This document shows positions 40,718 to 51,295 of a stretch of 64,000 bases of DNA, in pieces. Position numbers and translations under genes: made by a program. The notes beneath the pieces are model-generated. The model saw only the letters and a list, made by a program, of their open reading frames with translations, had not been told where the DNA came from and did no database searches. The number at the start of each line of letters is the position of its first letter. The first letter of the stretch is position 1. The DNA lies in NCBI RefSeq assembly GCF_004519305.1, contig NZ_SOZA01000014.1, positions 44,052 to 108,051 on the forward strand. Direction: 5' to 3'. This DNA comes from Pseudomonas sp. RIT623. Lineage in GTDB: Bacteria > Pseudomonadota > Gammaproteobacteria > Pseudomonadales > Pseudomonadaceae.

Positions 40718-41083
40718 ATGGCCCAGTATCAACCCGGTCACGTGCATATCGAGCGCACTGCGCTGAACACCAACGACCACAGCTACGACCTGTGCATCGA
40801 CTACGAGGCCGTGTCCGACCCCAGCGAAGGCCGCGGCATCCAGTTCCGCATGCATGGCCACATCGAGGGCAAGGCCGTCGATGAGAAGTTCTTCCTGGCC
40901 AAGGACCAGGTGCTGCCCAGCTTTCTGATGCAGTTGAGCCGCAAGGCCCAGTCGTACCTGCCAGCGCCGAAGAAGTTCGAGAACCTCGGCTCGCCGCACA
41001 AGCTGTATGACTATATGTTCGAAGACATCCGCGCCAAGCTGGATGTTAAATCGGGCGACCCGATCAAACCTGAGCATCTTTAG
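40718..41083 (+). CDS. DUF5064-type hypothetical protein
   Basis: 121 residues, small soluble protein of unknown function that I recall as a Pseudomonas-restricted family next to arcC. Strong GGAGGA site before ATG at 40718. It starts 22 bases after the arcC terminator with no obvious promoter of its own, so expression may depend on read-through. No signal peptide or membrane helix. Confidence 0.8.
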   Translation: MAQYQPGHVHIERTALNTNDHSYDLCIDYEAVSDPSEGRGIQFRMHGHIEGKAVDEKFFLAKDQVLPSFLMQLSRKAQSYLPAPKKFENLGSPHKLYDYMFEDIRAKLDVKSGDPIKPEHL

Positions 41084-41093
41084 TGATCCTCGA

Positions 41094-41187
41094 GGGACCT
41101 TTCGCGGCACAAGGCCGCTCCTACAGGTACGTACGATCCCTGTAGGAGCGGCCTTGTGCCGCGAAAGGGCTGCGCAGCAGCCCCGGC
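41094..41187. repeat. REP pair upstream of gcsR
   Basis: CCTTTCGCGGCACAAGGCCG... followed head-to-head by TGTAGGAGCGGCCTTGTGCC... with a 14-base centre. Main REP class. Confidence 0.9.
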
Positions 41188-41252
41188 AATAGTGGGCTAG
41201 AACGACATCGCAAGGCATACTGACGCCCATTCCGGCCAAACCCTCGCTCATC

Positions 41253-42761
41253 ATGCGCATCCACGTCAGCTTCATCGACCGCGTCGGCATCACCCAGGAA
41301 GTCCTGGCCCTGCTCGGCGCCCGCAACCTCAACCTCGATGCCGTGGAGATGGTCCCGCCGAACGTCTACATCGACGCCCCGACCCTGAGCCCTGCCGTGC
41401 TCGAAGAGCTGCACGACGCATTGTTCGAGGTGCGCGGCGTGCAATCGGTGGAAGTGGTCGACATCCTCCCCGGCCAGCGCCGGCACCTGCAGCTCGACGC
41501 TCTGCTCGCCGCCATGAGCGACCCAGTACTGGCGGTGGACAGCGCTGGCAAGGTGCTGCTGGCCAACCCAGCACTGATTGCCCTGTGCGGGCGCGAATCG
41601 GCCGGACGCTCGGTAGGCGAGCTGTTCGCCGACCCCGACCTGCTCCAGGCCCTGCTGGACAACAATTTCCACCTGCCCATGCGCGAGATGCAGCTCAACG
41701 GCCAGAGCCTGCTGCTCGATGCCACGCCGATCACCCACGCCGGCGGCCTGCTGACCCTTTACCCACCGAACCGTATGGGCGAGCGCCTGTCGGCGCTACA
41801 CCACGACCACGCCGAAGGCTTTGACGCCATGCTTGGCGATTCCCCGGCGATTCGCACCCTCAAGGCTCGCGCCCTGCGTGTGGCTGCCCTCGACGCGCCG
41901 CTGCTGGTGCATGGCGAGACTGGCACCGGCAAGGAACTGGTGGCCCGCGCCTGTCACGCCATCAGCAGCCGCCATGCCGCGCCGTTCCTGGCGCTGAACT
42001 GCGCGGCGCTGCCCGAGAGCCTGGCCGAGAGCGAGCTGTTCGGCTATGCCCCGGGCGCCTTCACCGGCGCGCAACGTGGCGGCAAACCCGGCTTGATGGA
42101 GCTGGCCAACCAGGGCACGGTGTTCCTCGACGAGATCGGCGAGATGTCGCCGTACCTGCAAGCCAAACTCCTGCGTTTTCTCAGCGATGGCAGCTTCCGC
42201 CGGGTCGGTGGCGACCGCGAGGTGAAAGTGGATGTGCGCATCATCAGCGCCACCCACCGCAACCTCGAGCGCATGGTCGCCGAGGGCACCTTCCGCGAAG
42301 ACCTGTTCTACCGCCTCAATGTACTCAACCTGCAGGTGCCGCCCCTGCGCGAGCGCGGCCAGGACATCCTGTCACTGGCGCACTTCTTCATGCAGCAAGC
42401 CTGCACCCAGATCCAGCGCCCGGCCTGCCGCCTGGCCCCGGCCACGCACCCGGCGCTGCTGGCCAACCCCTGGCCGGGCAACGTGCGCCAGTTGCAGAAC
42501 GTGATCTTCCGCGCCGCGGCCATCTGCGAAAGCAACCTGGTGGATATCGGCGACCTGGATATCGCCGGCACCTCGGTGGCACGCGGCCAGGATGGCGAGG
42601 TCGCCAGCCTGGAACAGGCGGTGGGGGATTTCGAGCGCGAACTGTTGCAGCGGCTGTATGCCAGCTACCCCTCGACCCGACAGCTGGCGGGGCGCTTGCA
42701 GACTTCGCACACAGCCATCGCCCAGCGCTTGCGCAAATATGGAATTCCAAGCAAAGCTTGA
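41253..42761 (+). CDS. gcsR: TyrR-like sigma-54 activator of the glycine cleavage operon
   Basis: 502 residues. N-terminal ACT-type ligand domain (about 1-70), PAS domain (about 75-140), AAA+ sigma-54 interaction domain (about 195-425; Walker A GETGTGKE, GAFTGA at 268-273, Walker B-region GTVFLDEIGEM), and a C-terminal TyrR-type helix-turn-helix (STRQLAGRLQTSHTAIAQRLRKYG). The intact GAFTGA shows a true sigma-54 activator, unlike E. coli TyrR. Matches P. aeruginosa GcsR in architecture and position directly upstream of gcvH; glycine is the expected signal. Confidence 0.92.
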   Translation: MRIHVSFIDRVGITQEVLALLGARNLNLDAVEMVPPNVYIDAPTLSPAVLEELHDALFEVRGVQSVEVVDILPGQRRHLQLDALLAAMSDPVLAVDSAGKVLLANPALIALCGRESAGRSVGELFADPDLLQALLDNNFHLPMREMQLNGQSLLLDATPITHAGGLLTLYPPNRMGERLSALHHDHAEGFDAMLGDSPAIRTLKARALRVAALDAPLLVHGETGTGKELVARACHAISSRHAAPFLALNCAALPESLAESELFGYAPGAFTGAQRGGKPGLMELANQGTVFLDEIGEMSPYLQAKLLRFLSDGSFRRVGGDREVKVDVRIISATHRNLERMVAEGTFREDLFYRLNVLNLQVPPLRERGQDILSLAHFFMQQACTQIQRPACRLAPATHPALLANPWPGNVRQLQNVIFRAAAICESNLVDIGDLDIAGTSVARGQDGEVASLEQAVGDFERELLQRLYASYPSTRQLAGRLQTSHTAIAQRLRKYGIPSKA

Positions 42762-42777
42762 CTCAACCGGCACCGAT

Positions 42778-42895
42778 CGTATCGATTTAAATACAGCGTA
42801 TCGATATCGTTACACACCCATTTGCATGCGTCTTTGCAAGGGTTTGATCCCTCGACGCTTTTGATTCCCCGCTCACCCGTATCGATTTCGTTCCA
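42778..42895 (-). promoter_or_regulatory. Three GcsR-type 18-bp binding boxes
   Basis: Minus-strand reading: TGTATTT-AAAT-CGATACG (42778-42795), TGTAACG-ATAT-CGATACG (42797-42814) and TGGAACG-AAAT-CGATACG (42878-42895). The P. aeruginosa GcsR site, as I recall, is TGTAACG-N4-CGTTCCG in three tandem copies. The first two are adjacent; the third is 63 bases nearer the promoter. Confidence 0.75.
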
Positions 42896-42957
42896 CGAAA
42901 ATGACAAAAAACCATAAAAAAATCTTCAACTATCTGATTAATAAGGTTTTTTAACAG

Positions 42958-42974
42958 CTGGCCGCATTATTGCT
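42958..42974 (+). promoter_or_regulatory. Sigma-54 promoter of gcvH operon
   Basis: CTGGCCGCATTATTGCT: the -24 GG (42960-42961) and -12 GC (42972-42973) have the obligatory 10-base spacing (consensus TGGCAC-N5-TTGC). It is 69 bases upstream of the gcvH ATG and 60-180 bases downstream of the GcsR boxes. Confidence 0.85.
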
Positions 42975-43042
42975 AAGGGAATTCCAACCTTAAGAGCGCG
43001 GAGCCTACCGCGCCCAACGCCCCTGCTTCCCGAGGAATTCCC

Positions 43043-43426
43043 ATGAGCGAGTTGCGTTTCACCGAAGATCACGAATGGCTGCGCGTCGAAGCCGATGGCA
43101 GCGTCACCGTGGGCATTACCGCCTACGCCAAGAACGCGCTGGGTGATGTGGTCTATGTGCAACTGCCGGAGCTGCAGCAGTACGACAAGGGCACCGAAGC
43201 CTCCACCGTGGAATCGGTCAAAGCCGCCAGCGGCGTGTACATGCCACTGACCGGTGAAGTGGTCGCGGTCAACGAAGGCCTCAACGACAGCCCCGAGCTG
43301 GTCAACGAAGACCCGCTGGGCGAAGGCTGGTTCTTCCGCTTCATCCCCGCCGACATGAGCCAAGTGGCCGCCCTGCTCGACCAGGACGCCTACGACCGTC
43401 TGCTCAAAGCCAACGACGACGCCTGA
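43043..43426 (+). CDS. gcvH: Glycine cleavage system H protein
   Basis: 127 residues. Lipoyl carrier that shuttles the aminomethyl group between P, T and L proteins. Lipoylation Lys60 lies in [16 protein letters not shown] precedes the ATG. First gene of the GcsR-controlled operon. Confidence 0.97.
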   Translation: MSELRFTEDHEWLRVEADGSVTVGITAYAKNALGDVVYVQLPELQQYDKGTEASTVESVKAASGVYMPLTGEVVAVNEGLNDSPELVNEDPLGEGWFFRFIPADMSQVAALLDQDAYDRLLKANDDA

Positions 43427-43437
43427 GGTACCGCACC

Positions 43438-46293
43438 ATGACCATCAACCTCGGCACCGCCAACGAATTCATCGCCCGTCACATCGGCCCGCGCGCCGCT
43501 GACGAGCAGGCCATGCTCAACGCGCTGGGCTTCGACTCGCTGGAAGCAATGACCGCCGCAGTCATCCCCGACAGCATCAAGGGCACCAGCGTGCTCGGCA
43601 GCGAAGACGGCCAGAGCGAGGCCGACGCCCTCGCCGCATTGAAAGCCATCGCCGGCCAGAACCAGCTGTTCAAGAGCTACATCGGCCAGGGCTACTACAA
43701 CACCCACACGCCAGCGCCGATCCTGCGCAACCTCCTGGAAAACCCGGCCTGGTACACCGCCTATACCCCGTACCAGCCAGAGATCTCCCAAGGCCGCCTG
43801 GAAGCGCTGCTGAACTTCCAGACCCTGATCAGCGACCTCACCGGCCTGCCAATCGCCAACGCCTCGCTGCTCGACGAAGCCACCGCCGCCGCAGAAGCCA
43901 TGACCTTCTGCAAGCGCCTTTCGAAAAACAAGGCCAGCCATGCCTTCTTCGCCTCCGTGCACTGCCACCCGCAGACCCTCGACGTGCTGCGTACCCGTGC
44001 CGAGCCACTGGGCATCGAGGTAGTGGTAGGCGACGAGCGTGAACTGGGCGACGTCAGCGCCTACTTCGGCGCCTTGCTGCAATACCCGGCAAGCAACGGT
44101 GACCTGTTCGACTACCGCGAAGTGGTGCAGCGCTTCCACGGCGCGGGCGCCCTGGTGGCCGTGGCCGCCGACCTGCTGGCCCTGACCCTGCTGACGCCAC
44201 CTGGCGAGTTCGACGCCGACGTGGCCATCGGCAGCGCCCAGCGCTTCGGTGTGCCGCTGGGCTTCGGTGGCCCGCACGCGGCTTACTTCGCCACCCGCGA
44301 CGCGTTCAAGCGCGACATGCCGGGCCGCCTGGTCGGTGTGTCGATCGACCGCTTCGGCAAGAGCGCCCTGCGCCTGGCCATGCAGACCCGCGAACAGCAC
44401 ATCCGCCGCGAGAAGGCCACCAGCAACATCTGCACCGCCCAGGTGCTGTTGGCCAACATCGCCAGCATGTACGCCGTGTACCACGGCCCGGCGGGCCTCA
44501 AGCGCATCGCCGAGCGCACCCACGCACTGACCGCGATCCTCGCCACCGGCCTGACCAAGCTGGGCGTCAAGGTCGTCACCGGCGAGTTCTTCGACACCCT
44601 GACCCTGGCCACCGGCGCCAACACCAGCAAGCTGCACGACAAGGCCCGCGCCCAAGGCATCAACCTGCGCCAAATCGACACTGCCCATCTGGGCCTGTCG
44701 CTGGACGAAACCAGCAGCCAGGCCGATGTCCAGGCCCTGTGGCAGCTGTTCGCCGACGGCCAGACAGCCCCGGACTTCGCCACCCTGGCCGCCACCGTCG
44801 CCCAGCGCCTGCCAGCCAAGCTGCTGCGCCAGTCGGCCATCCTCGAGCACCCGGTGTTCAACCGCTATCACAGCGAAACCGAGCTGATGCGCTACCTGCG
44901 CCGCCTGGCCGACAAGGACCTGGCGCTGGACCGCAGCATGATTCCGCTGGGCTCGTGCACCATGAAGCTCAACGCCGCCAGCGAGATGATCCCGGTGACC
45001 TGGGCCGAGTTCGGCAACCTGCACCCGTTTGCCCCCGCCGCGCAAAGCCAGGGCTACCGGCAGATGACCAGCGAACTGGAAGCCATGCTCTGCGCCGCCA
45101 CCGGCTACGACGCCGTGTCGCTGCAGCCCAACGCCGGCTCCCAGGGCGAGTACGCCGGCCTGCTGGCGATCCGCGCCTACCACCGCAGCCGCGGCGACAG
45201 CCACCGCGACATCTGCCTGATCCCGTCCTCGGCCCACGGCACCAACCCCGCCACCGCGCACATGGCCGGCATGCGCGTGGTGGTGACCGCCTGCGACGCG
45301 CGCGGCAACGTCGACATCGACGACCTGCGCGCCAAGGCCATCGAGCACCGTGAGCGCCTGGCGGCGATCATGATCACCTACCCGTCGACCCACGGCGTGT
45401 TCGAGGAGGCCATCGGCGAGATCTGCGCGATCATTCACGACAACGGCGGCCAGGTGTACATCGACGGCGCCAACATGAACGCCATGGTCGGCCTGTGCGC
45501 CCCAGGCAAGTTCGGCGGCGACGTTTCGCACCTGAACCTGCACAAGACCTTCTGCATCCCCCACGGCGGTGGCGGCCCGGGGGTCGGCCCGATCGGCGTC
45601 AAGGCGCACCTGGCACCGTTCCTGCCTGGCCACGCGACGCTGGAGAACACCACAGGCGCCGTGTGCGCCGCGCCGTTCGGCAGCGCGAGCATCCTGCCGA
45701 TCACCTGGATGTACATTCGCATGATGGGTGGCGCCGGCCTCAAGCGCGCCTCGCAGATGGCGATCCTCAACGCCAACTACATCGCCCGTCGCCTGGAAGA
45801 GCACTATCCTGTGCTGTACACCGGCGGCAACGGCCTGGTGGCGCATGAGTGCATCCTCGACCTGCGCCCGCTCAAGGACACCAGCGGCATCAGCGTCGAC
45901 GACGTCGCCAAGCGCCTGATCGACTTCGGTTTCCACGCCCCGACCATGTCCTTCCCAGTGGCCGGCACGCTGATGATCGAACCGACCGAGAGCGAGTCCA
46001 AGGAGGAACTGGACCGTTTCTGCGCTGCCATGATCCAGATCCGCGAGGAGATCCGTGCGGTGGAGACTGGCAGCCTGGACAAGGACGACAACCCGCTGAA
46101 GAACGCACCGCACACCGCGGCGGAACTGGCCGGCGAGTGGGCCCACGGCTACAGCCGCGAGCAAGCGGTCTACCCGCTGCCGAGCCTGGTGGAAGGCAAG
46201 TACTGGCCACCGGTGGGCCGGGTCGACAACGTGTTCGGCGACCGCAACCTGGTCTGCGCCTGCCCGTCGATCGAGAGCTACCAGGACGTTTGA
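43438..46293 (+). CDS. gcvP: Glycine dehydrogenase (decarboxylating), P protein
   Basis: 951 residues, single-chain (fused) type with two homologous halves. Decarboxylates glycine using PLP; the PLP-binding lysine is near 703 in [23 protein letters not shown] site, 11-base gap after gcvH. The C-terminus ([17 protein letters not shown]) is family-typical. Confidence 0.97.
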   Translation: MTINLGTANEFIARHIGPRAADEQAMLNALGFDSLEAMTAAVIPDSIKGTSVLGSEDGQSEADALAALKAIAGQNQLFKSYIGQGYYNTHTPAPILRNLLENPAWYTAYTPYQPEISQGRLEALLNFQTLISDLTGLPIANASLLDEATAAAEAMTFCKRLSKNKASHAFFASVHCHPQTLDVLRTRAEPLGIEVVVGDERELGDVSAYFGALLQYPASNGDLFDYREVVQRFHGAGALVAVAADLLALTLLTPPGEFDADVAIGSAQRFGVPLGFGGPHAAYFATRDAFKRDMPGRLVGVSIDRFGKSALRLAMQTREQHIRREKATSNICTAQVLLANIASMYAVYHGPAGLKRIAERTHALTAILATGLTKLGVKVVTGEFFDTLTLATGANTSKLHDKARAQGINLRQIDTAHLGLSLDETSSQADVQALWQLFADGQTAPDFATLAATVAQRLPAKLLRQSAILEHPVFNRYHSETELMRYLRRLADKDLALDRSMIPLGSCTMKLNAASEMIPVTWAEFGNLHPFAPAAQSQGYRQMTSELEAMLCAATGYDAVSLQPNAGSQGEYAGLLAIRAYHRSRGDSHRDICLIPSSAHGTNPATAHMAGMRVVVTACDARGNVDIDDLRAKAIEHRERLAAIMITYPSTHGVFEEAIGEICAIIHDNGGQVYIDGANMNAMVGLCAPGKFGGDVSHLNLHKTFCIPHGGGGPGVGPIGVKAHLAPFLPGHATLENTTGAVCAAPFGSASILPITWMYIRMMGGAGLKRASQMAILNANYIARRLEEHYPVLYTGGNGLVAHECILDLRPLKDTSGISVDDVAKRLIDFGFHAPTMSFPVAGTLMIEPTESESKEELDRFCAAMIQIREEIRAVETGSLDKDDNPLKNAPHTAAELAGEWAHGYSREQAVYPLPSLVEGKYWPPVGRVDNVFGDRNLVCACPSIESYQDV

Positions 46294-46311
46294 TAGCGAG
46301 TGTCGTCATCA

Positions 46312-46414
46312 GGGGTGCTTTGCGCCCCTTTCGCGGCACAAGGCCGCTCCTACAGGACGGCGCTGGCCTCTGTAGGAGCGGCCTTGTGCCGCGAAAGGCC
46401 TGCAAAGCGGGCCC
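46312..46414. repeat. REP pair inside the gcv operon
   Basis: CCCTTTCGCGGCACAAGGCC... and TGTAGGAGCGGCCTTGTGCC... in opposite orientation, between gcvP and sdaA, where P. aeruginosa has glyA2. Confidence 0.9.
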
Positions 46415-46435
46415 AGATTCTTCAGGAGAAGTACC

Positions 46436-47812
<1,377 letters not shown>

Positions 47813-47838
47813 CCCGAATAAAAACCAAGGAGTCACCG

Positions 47839-48960
47839 ATGTCCGAAACACTGCACAAGACCCCGCTGCACGCCCTGCACCTGGAACTGGGCGCGCGCAT
47901 GGTGCCGTTCGCCGGCTACGACATGCCCGTGCAGTACCCGCTGGGCGTGCTCAAGGAGCACCTGCACACCCGCGAGCAGGCTGGCCTGTTCGACGTCTCG
48001 CACATGGGCCAGATCATCCTGCGCGGCAGCGACGCCGCCCGCGCCCTGGAAACCCTGGTGCCGGTGGACATCGTCGACCTGCCGCTGGGCATGCAGCGCT
48101 ACGCCATGTTCACCAACGCCGAGGGCGGCATCCTCGACGACCTGATGGTCGCCAACCTGGGTGACGACACGTTGTTCCTGGTGGTAAACGCCGCCTGCAA
48201 GGACCAGGACCTGGCGCACCTGCGCCAGCATATCGGCGACCGCTGCGAGATCCAGCCGCTGTTCGAGGAACGCGCGCTGCTCGCCCTGCAAGGCCCGGCG
48301 GCGGTCAAGGTGCTGGAGCGCCTGGCCCCGGAAGTGGCCGGCATGACTTTCATGCAGTTCCGCCCGGTCAGCCTGCTGGGCAACGATTGCTTCGTCAGCC
48401 GCTCGGGCTACACCGGCGAGGACGGTTTCGAGATTTCCGTGCCGGCGGACAAGGCCGAGGCCCTGGCGCGCCGCCTGCTGGCCGAGCCCGAAGTGCTGCC
48501 GATCGGCCTGGGCGCGCGCGATTCGCTGCGCCTGGAAGCCGGCCTGTGCCTGTACGGCCACGACATGGACACCACCACCACGCCTATCGAAGCCAGCCTG
48601 TTGTGGGCGATCTCCAAGGTGCGCCGCGCCGATGGCGCGCGCGCCGGTGGCTTCCCAGGCGCGGACAGCGTGTTCGCCCAGCAACAGGCTGGCGTGGCGC
48701 GCAAGCGTGTCGGCCTGCTGCCCCAGGAACGCACGCCTGTGCGTGAGGGCGCGCAGATCGTCGACCAGGCTGGCAAGGTGGTCGGCGAAGTGTGCAGTGG
48801 CGGCTTCGGCCCGACGCTCGGCGCCCCCGTGGCGATGGGCTATGTCGATAACGAACATGCCGCGCTGGATACCGCTTTGTTTGCCGTTGTGCGCGGTAAG
48901 CAAGTTGCCCTCAAAGTCAGCAAAATGCCTTTCGTGGCGCAGCGTTACTACCGTGGCTGA
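47839..48960 (+). CDS. gcvT: Aminomethyltransferase, T protein
   Basis: 373 residues. Transfers the methylene group to tetrahydrofolate, releasing ammonia. GcvT N-terminal fold (GARMVPFAGYDMPVQYP, LFDVSHMGQI), SRSGYTGEDGFEI, LGARDSLRLEAGLCLYG and the C-terminal barrel. AAGGAG before ATG at 47839, 26 bases after sdaA. The L protein (lpdA) is encoded elsewhere. Confidence 0.97.
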   Translation: MSETLHKTPLHALHLELGARMVPFAGYDMPVQYPLGVLKEHLHTREQAGLFDVSHMGQIILRGSDAARALETLVPVDIVDLPLGMQRYAMFTNAEGGILDDLMVANLGDDTLFLVVNAACKDQDLAHLRQHIGDRCEIQPLFEERALLALQGPAAVKVLERLAPEVAGMTFMQFRPVSLLGNDCFVSRSGYTGEDGFEISVPADKAEALARRLLAEPEVLPIGLGARDSLRLEAGLCLYGHDMDTTTTPIEASLLWAISKVRRADGARAGGFPGADSVFAQQQAGVARKRVGLLPQERTPVREGAQIVDQAGKVVGEVCSGGFGPTLGAPVAMGYVDNEHAALDTALFAVVRGKQVALKVSKMPFVAQRYYRG

Positions 48961-49308
48961 ATGAGTGGATCGGGCAGGCTCGACATATTCGTTTTCGAAC
49001 CTGCCCAATAACTTCTGAACATAGCGCCAGGCCAGGCGCCACGCCGTTTCCGACAAATCGCTCGGTGATCGGGAAAAGCCTGATTTTCACCCATCGCGAG
49101 GGCTTGTTTTTCGCTCGGCAGTTGGCGTAGAGTCACAGCACTGTGTTTGCATGGGTCGCAACAGTTCGTGACCTGGGCCAGTAGCTGCAATCTGCTACAA
49201 CCCGTTCGACGTCTCTTACTTTCCTGCAACCCAGCCCAGTAATCTTTCGCTTACAAAATGATGCGAAAGTAACTGTCATTAAAATTGAGTTCCATAGGAA
49301 GAAAGACA
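48961..49308 (+). promoter_or_regulatory. Cold-shock gene upstream region (348 bases)
   Basis: No coding frame of note. Probably holds the 3' end of the gcv transcript, the csp promoter and a long 5' leader. CTTTCGC (49244-49250) can pair with GCGAAAG (49263-49269) around an A-rich loop, 40-65 bases before the ATG. The leader next to the gene is A/T-rich with GGAAGAAAG as ribosome binding site. No promoter hexamers stand out. Confidence 0.45.
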
Positions 49309-49521
49309 ATGTCGACTCGTCAGAACGGTACCGTCAAGTGGTTTAACGACGAAAAAGGTTACGGCTTCATCACCCCAGAAAGCGGTGCTGATCTGTTTGT
49401 TCACTTCCGCGCCATTCAAGGCAACGGCTTCAAGAGCCTGAAAGAAGGCCAGAAAGTCACCTTCGTTGCAGTCCAGGGCCAGAAAGGCATGCAGGCTGAC
49501 GAAGTTCAAGTCGCTGAATAA
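49309..49521 (+). CDS. Cold-shock domain protein (CspA family)
   Basis: 70 residues. Single-stranded nucleic-acid chaperone with RNP1 (KGYGFI) and RNP2 (LFVHF) motifs and conserved [11 protein letters not shown]. Resembles CapB/CspA-type proteins of pseudomonads; which paralogue it is cannot be decided. ATG at 49309 is preferred over a TTG eight codons earlier. Confidence 0.95.
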   Translation: MSTRQNGTVKWFNDEKGYGFITPESGADLFVHFRAIQGNGFKSLKEGQKVTFVAVQGQKGMQADEVQVAE

Positions 49522-49541
49522 GACTGAATCCGCCTCAAAAG

Positions 49542-49572
49542 AGCCCCTGTGTTGACGCACAGGGGCTTTTTT
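49542..49572 (+). terminator. Rho-independent terminator after csp
   Basis: AGCCCCTGTG / CACAGGGGCT with loop TTGACG and a six-T run, 20 bases after the stop codon. Confidence 0.93.
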
Positions 49573-49621
49573 GTGCCTGTAATTTCATAGAATGGGCCTT
49601 TGCCATCCGGAGCTGCCATGC

Positions 49622-50110
49622 ATGTCCAAGCCTTTGCTCATTCCCCAGGGTGATTTTCCACCGGTCGGCCTGGGCCGTCGCCTGGCCGCGATGTTCTATG
49701 ACTTCCTGCTGTGCACCGCCCTGCTGATCGTGACTGCCGGCGCCTACAAGATGATCCAGATGGCGATCATCGGCGAGGCCCGCATGCGCGAGCTGACCGA
49801 GGCCGGCGCGCTGGACGGCGACCCCTTGCTGTCGACGATCCTGCTGTTCGCGCTGTTCGGCTTCTTCGCCAAGTTCTGGACCCATGGCGGCCAAACCCTG
49901 GGCATGCAGGTGTGGGGAGTGCGCGTACAGAACGCTGATGGCAGCGCCATCAGCCTCTGGCAGGCATTGCTACGTTTCGTGGTGTCGATCGCGTCGTGGC
50001 TGTGCCTGGGGCTGGGCTTCATCTGGTCGTTGTTCGACAAACGCAAACGCAGCTGGCACGACATCTACTCCGAGACCCAACTGGTACGCCTGCCCAAACG
50101 CAAGAAATAG
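49622..50110 (+). CDS. RDD-family membrane protein
   Basis: 162 residues with three hydrophobic helices. RDD-family pattern GLGRRLAAMFYDFLLCTALL, the middle GGQTLGMQVWGVRVQNADG and KRKRSWHDIYSETQLV. Function unknown (some members are linked to ion transport). ATG at 49622 has GGAG upstream; convergent with lptG. Confidence 0.88.
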   Translation: MSKPLLIPQGDFPPVGLGRRLAAMFYDFLLCTALLIVTAGAYKMIQMAIIGEARMRELTEAGALDGDPLLSTILLFALFGFFAKFWTHGGQTLGMQVWGVRVQNADGSAISLWQALLRFVVSIASWLCLGLGFIWSLFDKRKRSWHDIYSETQLVRLPKRKK

Positions 50111-50122
50111 CCGCCACAGATC

Positions 50123-50192
50123 CCCTGTAGGAGCCAGCCTTGCTGGCGAACCCCGGCCCCCCGGTTCGCCAGCAAGGCTGGCTCCTACAGGC
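50123..50192. repeat. REP palindrome, 28-bp arms (class GAGCCAGCCTTGCTGGCGAACC)
   Basis: Arms 50125-50152 and 50163-50190 are exact reverse complements with a 10-base centre, an unusually perfect long hairpin between the convergent RDD and lptG genes. Confidence 0.9.
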
Positions 50193-50197
50193 ACAAA

Positions 50198-50226
50198 AAA
50201 GCCGACCCTGGGGTCGGCTTCTTGTT
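50198..50226. terminator. Bidirectional terminator between RDD gene and lptG
   Basis: AAGCCGACC CTG GGGTCGGCTT with an A-run on the left and CTTCTTGTTT on the right; it can serve lptG from the right and the RDD gene from the left. Confidence 0.8.
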
Positions 50227-50233
50227 TGGCGGA

Positions 50234-51295
50234 TCAACCCGCCCTGCGCATCAACCACAAACCGGCCAGCGCACAGATGCCAGCGGGTATCACCACCGCC
50301 AGCAACGGTGGGAAGCCGAACACCTGGCTCGACGGCCCCAGCAGATCACCCGCGATACGGAACACGAAGCCCACCAGTACGCCGGTGAACACGCGCTGGC
50401 CGAGAGTCACAGAACGCAGCGGGCCGAAGATGAACGAAATCGCCATCAACACCAGCGCCGCGGTCACCGCCGGCTGCAGCACCTTGGTCCAGAACGCCAG
50501 CCAGTAACGGGAGTTGTTCAGGCCTTGGTCGGACAGGTAGTGGATGTAGTCCCACAACCCGGTGATAGACAGCGACTCCGGTGCCAACACCACGGTATTG
50601 AGCAATTCCGGAGTCACCGAAACATCCCAGACTTCTTCAGGCGCGTTGACCACTTCGGTGTGGTCGCCACGGAAATAGGTGGTGGCGACATCGTTCAGTA
50701 TCCACTTGCCGTCCTGATACTGCGCCCGGCGGGCGAAGCTGGAGGTCTGGATCTTGCGCTCGTCGTCGAAACGGTAGCGGGTCACGCCCAGTAGCAGGCC
50801 GTTGGGCTGCACCGAGTTGATGTGCACGAACTCCTCGCCCTGGCGATGCCACATGCCGCGTTTGGAGCTTTGCGCCTCGCCACCGCCCTGGGCCAGGGAA
50901 CGGTCGGCCTGGGCCTTGTTCTCGGTGACCGGGGCGACGTATTCGCCAATCAGCAGGCCGACCAGCATCAGCACCAGCATCGGCTTCATCACCGCCCAGA
51001 CGATACGACCGATGGACACCCCGGCAGCGCGCATGATGGTCAGTTCGCTGCTGCTGGCCAGGCTGCCCAGGCCAATCAGGCAGCCGATCAACGCCGCCAT
51101 CGGCAGCATGTCGTAGAGCCGACGCGGTGCCGTGAGCAGCACATAGGCGCTGGCGTCCATCACCGTGTAGGTATTGCTCAGGTCGCTCATCTCGTCGATG
51201 AAGGCGAACAGCGAAGCCAGGCCGAGGATGATGCCGAGCACGGCGAGAATCGCCAGCAGCACGCTCTGGCCGATGTAGCGGTCCAGTTTAACCAC
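50234..51295 (-). CDS. lptG: LPS export permease LptG
   Basis: 353 residues, YjgQ/YjgP family, six membrane helices with a large periplasmic beta-jellyroll between helices 3 and 4. Works with LptF and LptB2 to extract lipopolysaccharide from the inner membrane. GTG at 51295 (VVKLDRYIGQSV) was chosen; it overlaps the lptF stop by 8 bases (GTGGTTAA), implying coupling. Confidence 0.94.
   Translation of the reverse strand: MVKLDRYIGQSVLLAILAVLGIILGLASLFAFIDEMSDLSNTYTVMDASAYVLLTAPRRLYDMLPMAALIGCLIGLGSLASSSELTIMRAAGVSIGRIVWAVMKPMLVLMLVGLLIGEYVAPVTENKAQADRSLAQGGGEAQSSKRGMWHRQGEEFVHINSVQPNGLLLGVTRYRFDDERKIQTSSFARRAQYQDGKWILNDVATTYFRGDHTEVVNAPEEVWDVSVTPELLNTVVLAPESLSITGLWDYIHYLSDQGLNNSRYWLAFWTKVLQPAVTAALVLMAISFIFGPLRSVTLGQRVFTGVLVGFVFRIAGDLLGPSSQVFGFPPLLAVVIPAGICALAGLWLMRRAG

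Noticed and set aside
43390..46164. A 924-codon open frame antisense to gcvP
   Set aside because: Shadow of third-position GC bias in a conserved gene; the translation is Gly/Val/Ala/His/Asp-rich low-complexity and matches no family. The same holds for the long antisense frames opposite valS (55178-58267), leuA, xseA and guaB.
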